Both the position numbers and the translations under genes were made by a program. The notes beneath the pieces were generated by a model. That model was not told the origin of the DNA. It saw nothing but the letters and a program-made list of their open reading frames with translations, and did not search any database. Shown here piece after piece: positions 52,888 to 62,300 of a DNA stretch of 64,000 nucleotides; positions within the stretch are counted from its first letter, which is position 1; the number at the start of each line of letters is the position of its first letter. Origin of the DNA: CBDDHT01 sp965227905 (GTDB taxonomy: Bacteria > Pseudomonadota > Alphaproteobacteria > Rhizobiales > Methyloligellaceae). The DNA lies in the NCBI GenBank assembly GCA_965227905.1, contig OZ245780.1, positions 5,146,001-5,210,000 on the forward strand, in the 5' to 3' direction.

Positions 52888-54798
52888 CTAGAGCCCCTTC
52901 CGTCGACCTTCATTGCCGGCTTCTGAATTGGTCTGCGCAACGCCCCCAACTTCTTTCGGCCCGAGATTTTTCGCAACGGCCGATGCATCAAGGGTTTCAT
53001 CCGTCTCAAGCGCAGCAATGAGGCGTTCGATCTTACTGCGGTGTTTTGTCAGAGTGCTGCGCGCGGTCTCCTCCGCTTCGTTCAGTAGCCGCTTGACTGC
53101 TGCGTCCACCAATTTGGCTGTTGCTTCTGAGAACCGGCGGGGTTGCGCCATATCACGGCCAAGGAAGGGATGCTCGTCGCTGTCTCGCACGTCCATTGCC
53201 CCGATTTCGCTCGACATCCCCCAACGCCCGACCATACACCGCGCGAGCTCGGTCGCCATCCGGATATCCTCGTCGGCTCCCGAACTGACACTTCCGAGAA
53301 AGACCTGTTCGGCAGCTCGGCCGGCCAAGATCACCGCAAGCCGGTCCCGAAGATAGGCTTCTCCCAAGGTGTGTCTCTCCAACTCCGGCAACTGATGCGT
53401 TCCTCCGAGGGATCGTCCGCGGGGAATGATCGTCACTTTATGGATCGGATCGGCGTTCGGCAGAAAATAGGCGACGGCCGTATGGCCGGATTCGTGAACC
53501 GCGAGCCGGTGACGTTCGTCCTCGTGAATGGCAAGCGTCCGAACGGTCCCCATGAGAATACGATCCCGCATCTCATCGAAATGTCGTGCCGTTACCTTTT
53601 CGACATTTTGCCGCGCGGCCGCCATTGCCGCTTCATTCACCAGGTTCTTCAGATCGGCGCCTGAAAAGCCAGGCGTTCCCGCGGCAACCGTGCCAAGGTC
53701 GACATCGTCATCGGTCGGAACGGATTTGCAATGCAATCGGAGTATTGCCTCACGTGCAGCAAGATCCGGCAATTCCAGCGTGACATGCCGATCGAATCGC
53801 CCTGGACGCAGGAGCGCGGGATCGAGAACATCGGGGCGGTTCGTTGCTGCGAGAACAACAACAGCCTCATGGCTTTCAAAACCGTCCATTTCGGCCAGGA
53901 TCTGGTTCAGGGTCTGCTCGCGCTCGTCGTTTCCGCCACCGAACCCCGCGCCGCGAACGCGCCCGACACTGTCAAGTTCGTCGATAAAGATGATACTTGG
54001 TCCGCTCTTTTTTGCCTCCTCAAAGAGATGGCGAACACGCGAGGCGCCAACACCGACAAAGACCTCAATGAACTCCGACGCCGATATGGGGAAGAAAGGG
54101 ACCTGAGCCTCGCCCGCAAGCGCTTTCGCGAGCAGCGTCTTGCCGGTTCCCGGCGGACCTTGTAACAGGATTCCATGGGGCACCTCGGCTCCAAGCCTTT
54201 GATAGCGCTCAGGCTCTCGCAGGAACTCCAGCAGTTCTGCGACCTCGCGCTTGGCGTTCTCCTGGCCGGCAACATCTGCGAAACGGATCTTGGGTGCCGT
54301 CTCCGCTTCGACTTTCCGCGTCTGTTGGCCGAGAACGTCCTTCAAACCACCCCGCCCTACGCCTCCAGGAAGATTACCCACCATGCGCCGAGACAGCCAG
54401 AACCAGACGCCGATGATCAAGAGCCATGGCAGGACCCAGGAGAGAACACTGCTCCACGTCGCATCAGGGTCTTCAGCCACAACCTCGATACCGCGCGATG
54501 AAAGCTGGTTCATGAGATCCGGATCAGGCACAGGTGGCACCTGCGTGATGAAACGATCTGTCTTGGTGCCTTTTGAGCCAATGATCTCTTTGGACATGCG
54601 TCCAGCAATCTTGTCGCCTCTAAAAACAACCTGCTCGACCTTGCCTTCTTCGATAAGCCCCTTAAATTCGGAATAGCTGATCGCGGCCCGACGCGTCTCA
54701 CCGTTCTGGGGTGCCATCAAGAGGCTGAAAACCAGGACGGCCGCCATCACGATCCAGGGGAGCCAACCCAGATACGGATTCTTCGGTTTCTCAGCCAT
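52888..54798 (-). CDS. ftsH: ATP-dependent zinc metalloprotease FtsH
   Basis: 636 residues from ATG 54798 with GAGGA upstream. The membrane-anchored AAA+ protease has two N-terminal transmembrane helices (about 9-25 and 94-112) around a small periplasmic domain, Walker A GPPGTGKT, Walker B IIFIDELD, the second region of homology (ATNRPDVLDPALLRPGRFD), and the zinc site HESGH. It degrades membrane and short-lived proteins. The position next to a stress protein gene and an FNR/FixK-like box suggests that it is an auxiliary copy for low-oxygen or stress conditions, not the housekeeping FtsH; the housekeeping copy would lie elsewhere (inference). Confidence 0.93.
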   Translation of the reverse strand: MAEKPKNPYLGWLPWIVMAAVLVFSLLMAPQNGETRRAAISYSEFKGLIEEGKVEQVVFRGDKIAGRMSKEIIGSKGTKTDRFITQVPPVPDPDLMNQLSSRGIEVVAEDPDATWSSVLSWVLPWLLIIGVWFWLSRRMVGNLPGGVGRGGLKDVLGQQTRKVEAETAPKIRFADVAGQENAKREVAELLEFLREPERYQRLGAEVPHGILLQGPPGTGKTLLAKALAGEAQVPFFPISASEFIEVFVGVGASRVRHLFEEAKKSGPSIIFIDELDSVGRVRGAGFGGGNDEREQTLNQILAEMDGFESHEAVVVLAATNRPDVLDPALLRPGRFDRHVTLELPDLAAREAILRLHCKSVPTDDDVDLGTVAAGTPGFSGADLKNLVNEAAMAAARQNVEKVTARHFDEMRDRILMGTVRTLAIHEDERHRLAVHESGHTAVAYFLPNADPIHKVTIIPRGRSLGGTHQLPELERHTLGEAYLRDRLAVILAGRAAEQVFLGSVSSGADEDIRMATELARCMVGRWGMSSEIGAMDVRDSDEHPFLGRDMAQPRRFSEATAKLVDAAVKRLLNEAEETARSTLTKHRSKIERLIAALETDETLDASAVAKNLGPKEVGGVAQTNSEAGNEGRRKGL

Positions 54799-54873
54799 TC
54801 GAAAATCCTCGCGCTCAATCACCTCCCCCAAATTCCAGAGATCTGAGAATACCGTCGGCTTTTCGACGATGGA

Positions 54874-54887
54874 CTGACCTACATCAA
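54874..54887. promoter_or_regulatory. FNR/FixK-like box between ftsH and usp genes
   Basis: The reverse strand reads TTGATGTAGGTCAG, i.e. TTGAT-N4-GTCAG, one base from the FNR/FixK half-site pattern TTGAT-N4-(A/G)TCAA. It lies about 76 bases from the FtsH start and 67 bases from the UspA start, suitable for either promoter. Low-oxygen control of both genes is inferred. Confidence 0.5.
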
Positions 54888-54953
54888 AGGCAGGCGCTAT
54901 TCGGACACGTCATATTGCATCTCAGAGCAACCGAAGAGAGAGCGAGAAGAACG

Positions 54954-55388
54954 ATGTTCAAGAAGGTATTGGTTCCAGTCGATGTCGGGCAGACAGAGGC
55001 CGCAGCAGCAGCTCTTTCCGCGGCCCGCGAGCTTTGTGAACGCGACGGGACCGAAGTCACTCTCCTCAATGTCATTGAATCGGTACCTGCCTATGTGTCG
55101 TCGCAGATTCCGGAGCATATACATCAGCAGGTCATTACCGATGCCAATGCGGCTTTGGAAAAAATGGTGACCGACAATAATCTGCCCACTGACACAAAAA
55201 TCCTCGTCCGTGAAGGCCATCCTTCGACAACGATTCTCGACCTCTCCCAGGAACTTGGCACGGATGTGATCGTTGTCGCGTCACACGATCCCGGCGGACT
55301 GGCAGACTATCTCCTGGGCTCTGTCGCCGGCCGCGTGGTCCGACATGCCCATTGCTCGGTGCTGGTGGTACGCAACGTGAATACATGA
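54954..55388 (+). CDS. Universal stress protein, UspA family
   Basis: The 144-residue cytoplasmic protein is a single UspA domain: KKVLVPVDVG at the start, TLLNVIES, REGHPSTTILDLSQELGTDVIVV and the GSVAGRVVRHAHCSVLVVR ending (G-2x-G-9x-G-S/T-like ATP-binding loop is present as SHDPGGLADYLLGSVAG). Such proteins bind ATP and support survival under low oxygen or stress. Divergent from ftsH. Confidence 0.9.
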   Translation: MFKKVLVPVDVGQTEAAAAALSAARELCERDGTEVTLLNVIESVPAYVSSQIPEHIHQQVITDANAALEKMVTDNNLPTDTKILVREGHPSTTILDLSQELGTDVIVVASHDPGGLADYLLGSVAGRVVRHAHCSVLVVRNVNT

Positions 55389-55518
55389 GTGAACTGTACG
55401 GACAGCATTGGGCGAGATCGTCATCATTGCATTCTGCGTCAGGCCGTCACAAAAACTCTGACAAGACAACCGAGAACAACGGCAATATCTCAAAGCGTGA
55501 CGCCGTCGCTCTGAGAGC

Positions 55519-56349
55519 TCATTGAGGCAGCAGCCGTTTGATTCGCTCGCGGGGAATCTGCATTACACGGTTCTGTGCTGGTCGAGAATGCTGAGATCCA
55601 TCATCGAATGCCGGCACCGTGCGATCGGGGCCTGTGATCGCGCCATTGCACATCACCAATGAGCGCAGTGATATGAGCTGATTGTGCGCATTTCCCAGTG
55701 CTTGTAGAGCCACTTCAACTTCACGGAGCAACAGAAGTTGCTTTTCCACCGGTAACGTAATTGGCGTGTCGGCGCATAAATTCTCTGGCTGAGACTCCTG
55801 CAGATTGGTCATCGCTATTTCCACGAACCGACGCACAATTATCAACGCGACAGTCATACCGACCGCAAGTGCCGCCGCGTAGAGAGCCGCAAATTTCGCA
55901 AGATTCATGTCCGCAGCGACAATTCTGGCGGCACCGATAAACGATGCGTAAATCCAGGTTATCGTACTTACTGCGCCCAGAATGGTGACAATCAACACTG
56001 TCTGACGATCGCAATCGCCTCGGGCGATGCGGGGGAATGCGATCTGATGAAGCAGAACTCCGTTCATGGTCAGCAGCCCCACAACAGACAATTTGGCCAT
56101 CAATTTCGGGTTTGCCACCAGCGCTCCGGAATCGAGCCCGATCTTCATATAGATCAAGGCCAAACCGGTCGCCCAGAGGACCGCAAGCAGCCACTTTATG
56201 AGGCGAGATGTGGATTCGAGTGCAGCCACATCGATCGTTCCACAGCGCAACAACCGCCAATCCGCACTGAGCACCTCGGCTATTGCCAGCGCGAAGGCAA
56301 TCAAATGGGCAAACAGCAAAGTCTGACTGACGACACTGGAGAATTCCAT
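55519..56349 (-). CDS. Membrane protein of unknown function
   Basis: 276 residues from ATG 56349. About five or six helices lie in the N-terminal 180 residues (MEFSSVVSQTLLFAHLIAFA at the start; KWLLAVLWATGLALIYMKIG; a pair further on), and the last 80 or so residues are soluble, with a Leu-rich helix (LPVEKQLLLLREVEVALQAL) and an Arg-rich end. It resembles DUF2214-type membrane proteins in its first half, but I do not assign it. It lies 46 bases after the giant RTX/LamG gene in the same orientation and may be co-transcribed with it. Confidence 0.6.
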   Translation of the reverse strand: MEFSSVVSQTLLFAHLIAFALAIAEVLSADWRLLRCGTIDVAALESTSRLIKWLLAVLWATGLALIYMKIGLDSGALVANPKLMAKLSVVGLLTMNGVLLHQIAFPRIARGDCDRQTVLIVTILGAVSTITWIYASFIGAARIVAADMNLAKFAALYAAALAVGMTVALIIVRRFVEIAMTNLQESQPENLCADTPITLPVEKQLLLLREVEVALQALGNAHNQLISLRSLVMCNGAITGPDRTVPAFDDGSQHSRPAQNRVMQIPRERIKRLLPQ

Positions 56350-56395
56350 GATCGATCTCGCGGTCTGATACTGGATTTGCGTTCGTTCGGCGCGA

Positions 56396-59300
56396 TCAAC
56401 CGAACATCGAATGGTCGGCGTCAATCTCGTTTTGCATTACGTCCAATCCAAGATCGCTGATCGCAGGAGCCACGGTTCCAGGTTTCTGATCCGTGGATGT
56501 TCCCGTCAGCGGTTCGACCATCTCGTCGTCATCTTCCACATCGCCGAACCGGTCGAAGATCGACATATCGATACGATCTTCAATGGGCGTCGCAGGTGGT
56601 TCGACCGTGTCGTGACCGGAGAGAGCGGCAATCTGATCTCCGTCAAGCTGTTCGGAATACACAAGAACATTTGAAATCGATCCATCGAGTTCCCAGTATG
56701 CCCGATTGCTGTTTTCCGTTCTCGACCAGCCGTTCGCACCAATGACGAGGCTCTCCAAATTGTCTTCAAGGCCGGTCGTGAATGACTGATCTTCGGCGAC
56801 CATCTCGCCGTCGAGGAACAGCTTCAGACCTTCGTCGCCGAACGAGATCGCCAAATGATGGTTTTCGCCTTCGTTGATTGTGCGATCACGCACTGTCATC
56901 CATTCCGAAGCTTGATCCGATTGCATGCGTACTGTCAGCTTGCCGTTATAGACATAAGCCGTCAGATGCCCGCCTTCGGCATAACCTGACGCATCCTTCG
57001 AGAGCAGCGCGTTCACGCCGCCTGTCGAATCGAGCGAAAAGTTCATAGCGATGGTTCCATTCGCCAATTCCAGGTTCGCCGAATGATCGACCTCCAAATA
57101 GTCTCCTCGTTCACCTGAGAAAGTGCGCTGCCCCGCGATGAGAGCGATAGGCTCAAGTCCATCGATAACGCCTAGGTCCTGAGGGGCAGGCGAAACTGGA
57201 GCGGCGATCGGCCCCATGTCCCGGCCGATTTCCTTTGGTGCGAGAGCTTCATCGAGCTGGTCGATGGTATCGACAATACCAAGTGCCGGGGCAGCATTCA
57301 CCGTCACATCCTGGCGCGTGACCAGGTCGCCATAGACCGTGATCGTGCCGAGCTCGTCATACTGATGAGCGCCGCCGTTACGGCCCTGGTTCGAGCGCAC
57401 ATGAAGGACCGAATGGTCCACGAACCCGTCGCCGTCGCTATCCTTGTGTTCGATCTTGTAGAGGTCGGCGGTGTGACCGGTAATCTCGATCTTGTCGCCC
57501 TCGGCTCGATTGAAGTCCATGATGACGTCGTCGCCGAAGCCATCGACCCAGTGATCGTGCAGATCGTTGTTTTCCCCAGCAACGCCGTGCCAATGGATCA
57601 TGCCATTGTCCATGGTGTGCTTCTCGATGAAGCGCTTCTTGGCGTTGATCAGCGGATTGAAGACAAAGGTATCGCCCCCTGCGCCGCCAACCAGGATGTC
57701 ATCACCCGGGATCGGCTGATCCGGATAGAGCTTGCCTGTCGTGGGATCGAGTTCGCCGTCCGGATCGCTTTCATCGCGGCCCGGTACATCTGCGATATCC
57801 GGCTCACGGGCATCCGACCGTGAAATCAGGATGTCGTTGCCGTCACCGCCGAACAGGACGTCTTCACCATGACCGCCTTCGAGGATATCGTCGCCATCGC
57901 CACCTTCGAGGAGATCGACGCCATAGCCACCGCGCAGCTCGTCATTGCCGGCGCCGCCTTGCAAGGTGTCGTCGCCCATTTCACCTTTGAGACTGTCTGC
58001 CGCTTCCGAACCGACAAGCGTGTCGTTTTCATCTGTACCGAGACCCGGATCGACTGGCGCAGGTCCTGTGACCGGTTCTGCAAGAGTAGCGATCTGTGCA
58101 GGTGCGAGTTGCTGTGCGAAGACCATCACATCGGTAATCGTGCCATCGAACTCCGAGTGAATGTAGTTGTTTCCTTCTTTGCGTGACCAGCCGTTTGCCC
58201 CGATGATCAGGCTTTCATCATTGTCTTCGAGGCCCACTTTGAAGACCGGCTCGGCTGCTACCAGAGCACCGTCCAGATAGACTTTCAGTCCCGCATCTCC
58301 AGAGCTGACCGCCAGATGGTGGTTGTCGCCTTCGGCAATCGGTTGATTATGGACGCCGAGCCATTCAGATGTCTCTTCGGACTGCAGACGAACCTTGAGC
58401 GTGCCGTTGGAAACATAGGCTGTGAGATGACCGCCATCGCCATAGCCCGATGCATCCTTTGAGAAGAGCGTGTTCGATTCGGCAATGGCATCCAGAGCAA
58501 AAGACATCGCGATGGTCCCGCTGGCGACAGCCAATGCGGCCGAATGGGCAATCTCCAGATAATCTCCTCGCCCACCTGAAAACCTGCTTGTTCCGGGGAT
58601 TCCGGCTACGGCTTTGACCCCATCTACGGTTCCGAAATCAGATGGAATGGTTGAAACCGGGGCGGCGATCGGCCCGGTATCGCGACCGATTTCCGCCGGT
58701 GCAAGAGCCTCATCGAGTTGGTCGATCGTATCGACGATGCCTAGTGCCGGGGCCGAATTCACAGTCACATCCTGGCGTGTCACCATGTCTCCGTAAACGG
58801 TGATCGTGCCGAGTTCGTCATATTGGTGAGCGCCACCGTTGCGGCCCTGGTTCGAGCGCACATGCAGGACTGTGTGATCAACAAACCCGTCGCCGTCGCC
58901 ATCCTTGTGCTCGATCTTGTAAAGGTCGGCCGTATGGCCGGTGATCTCGATCTTGTCACCTTCGGCCCGATCGAAGTCCATGATGACATCGTCGCCGAAG
59001 CCGTCGACCCAGTGGTCGTGCAGATCGTTGTTTTCTCCTGCAACGCCATGCCAATGGATCATGCCATTATCCATGGTGTGCTTCTCGATGAAGCGCTTCT
59101 TGGCATTGATCAGCGGATTGAAGACGAAGGTGTCGCCACCGGCACCGCCGACCAGGATGTCATCGCCCGGGATCGGCTGATCCGGATAGAGCTTGCCCGT
59201 GGCAGCATCCAGCTCGCCATCCGGATCGCCTTCGTCTCGGCCCGGAACATTGGCGATATTCGGCTCGCGGGCATCCGAGCGCGAGATCAGGATATCGTTG

Positions 59301-62300
59301 CCGGCGCCGCCGTAGAGCATGTCTTCGCCGTGACCGCCTTCGAGCACATCGTCGCCCTCGCCGCCTTCGAGGAGATCGACGCCGTAGCCACCACGTAGCT
59401 CATCATTGCCGGCACCGCCTTGAAGAGTGTCCTCGCCCATCTCGCCTTTGAGACTGTCTGCGGCTTCCGAACCGACCAACGTATCATTTTCATCCGTACC
59501 CAGACCTGGATCGACAGGTGCGGGTCCTGTTACTGGCTCGGCCAACTTGGCCATTTGCTCGGGGCTGAGCTGCGATCCGAACACCATGACGTCGGTGATC
59601 GTGCCGTCGATCGTCGAATGGATTGAGTCGCATCCCTCTTTACGCGACCAGCCATTCCCGCCGACGATCAGGCTCTCGGAATTCTGAGAAAGATCGACCT
59701 TAAAAGTCGGTTCCGCCGCAGCTAGTTTGCCGTCCAAATAGACTTTCAGGCCGTCTTCCCCAAAGGACACAGCGATATGATGATCTTCATTTTCAGCGAC
59801 CGGATTGTCGCGCAGAGTGACCCACTTGGAGGTCGTCTCGGATTGCAGGCGAACGGTGATCTTACCGTCATGGACATAGGCCGTTAGATGGCCACCATCG
59901 CCATATCCTGATGCATCCTTCGAGAAGAGCGTGTTTGTGCCATTAACGGCGTCGAGGGCAAACGACAGTCCAATCGTTCCATTGGTGAGAGCCAGGGCTG
60001 GTGAATGCGCAATTTCCAAATAATCGTTGCGTTCGCCTGAGAAGGTATTGGTACCAGGTATGCCGGCAATTGCCTTCAGGCCATCGACGGTGCCGTAATC
60101 CGACGGCGTGGTCGACGGCGGCCCTGCAATTTCACCTGTATCGCGGCCGATTTCGGCCGGTGCAAGAGCTTCATCGAGTTGGTCGATATTGTCGACGATG
60201 CCGAGAGCCGGCGCGGCATTCACCGCAACGTCCTGGCGGGTGACCAGGTCGCCATAGACCGTGATCGTGCCGAGCTCGTCATACTGATGAGCGCCGCCGT
60301 TACGGCCCTGGTTCGAGCGCACATGAAGGACCGAATGGTCCACGAACCCATCGCCGTCGCTATCCTTGTGTTCGATCTTGTAGAGGTCGGCGGTGTGACC
60401 GGTAATCTCGATCTTGTCGCCCTCGGCACGATTGAAGTCCATGATGACGTCGTCGCCGAAGCCGTCGACCCAATGATCGTGCAGATCGTTGTTTTCCCCA
60501 GCAACGCCGTGCCAATGGATCATGCCATTATCCATGGTGTGCTTCTCGATGAAGCGCTTCTTGGCGTTGATCAGCGGATTGAAGACAAAGGTATCGCCGC
60601 CTGCGCCGCCGACCATGATGTCGTCGCCCGGAATCGGTTGATCCGGATAGAGCTTGCCTGTCGTGGGATCGAGTTCACCGTCCGGATCGCCTTCGTCGCG
60701 GCCTGGAACATCGGCGATTTGCGGTTCACGGGCATCCGACCGCGAGATCAGAATGTCGTTGCCGTCACCGCCATAGAGTGCGTCTTCGCCGTGACCGCCT
60801 TCAAGCACATCGTCGCCATCGCCGCCTTCGAGGAGATCGACGCCATAGCCACCACGCAGTTCGTCATTGCCGGCACCACCTTGCAAGACGTCATCGCCCA
60901 TCTCACCTTTGAGGCTGTCACCGGCAATGGTTCCCACCATGACGTCGTTGGCATCGGTGCCAAGACCGGGATCCACAGCAGTTGGGCCTGTCACATGCTC
61001 GGCGAGCTTGGCCATCTGATCAGGATCAAGCTGCTCGGCGAAAACCATCACATCGCTGATCGTGCCATCGAACAAATGGCTGATATTGTTGTTGGTATCG
61101 GAGCGATGCCAGCCATTGCCACCGATGATCATGCTTTCCGCATTGTCCTGGAGACCAACCTTGAAGGTCGGTTCGGCCGCGACAAGCGCACCGTCCAGAT
61201 ACACTTTCAAGCCGTCGTCACCAAATGAGAAGGCAACATGATGGCTCTCGCCTTCCTCGATCGCGTGATTTCTTACCACCGCCCATTTCTCAGCCGAATC
61301 CGACTGCAGACGGACCTTGATCGTTCCGTCGGAGACATAGGCCGTTAGATGCCCGCCATCACCGTTGCCGGATGCATCTTTCGAGAACAGCATTTTGGCA
61401 CCGGACGTCACATCAAGTGCGAAGGTCATTGCAATCGTGCCATTGGCAATGGCCATAGCAGGTGAATGAGCGATCTCCAGATAGTCCCCACGCTCACCCG
61501 AGAATGTGTGAGATCCCGGGATACCGGCGACAGCCTTGACTCCATCGACCTCGCCGTAGTCCGCGGGCGTCGGAGATTGCGGCGCAGCAATTGGCCCGGT
61601 GTCGCGGCCGATTTCCTTCGGTGCGAGAGCTTCATCGAGCTGATCGATCGTATCGACGATGCCGAGTGCCGGGGCCGCATTCACAGTCACATCCTGGCGT
61701 GTCACCATGTCTCCATATACGGTGATCGTGCCGAGCTCGTCATATTGGTGAGCGCCGCCGTTACGGCCCTGGTTCGAGCGCACATGAAGAACGGAATGGT
61801 CCACGAACCCGTCGCCGTCGCCATCCTTGTGCTCGATCTTGTAGAGATCCGCCGTATGGCCAGTGATTTCGATCTTGTCGCCTTCAGCACGATTGAAATC
61901 CATGATGACGTCGTCGCCAAAGCCATCGACCCAGTGGTCGTGCAGATCGTTGTTCTCCCCCGCAACACCGTGCCAATGGATCATGCCATTATCCATGGTG
62001 TGCTTCTCGATGAAGCGCTTCTTGGCGTTGATCAACGGATTGAAGACGAAGGTATCGCCGCCTGCACCACCGACCATGATGTCATCACCCGGGATCGGCT
62101 GATCCGGATAGAGTTTGCCTGTCGCGGGATCGAGTTCACCGTCTGGATCGCCTTCGTCGCGGCCCGGGATATTGGCGATTTCCGGTTCACGGGCGTCGGA
62201 CCGCGAGATCAGAATGTCGTTGCCGTCACCACCGTAGAGAGCATCTTCGCCGTGACCGCCTTCGAGCACATCGTCGCCTTCGCCGCCTTCAAGCACATCG

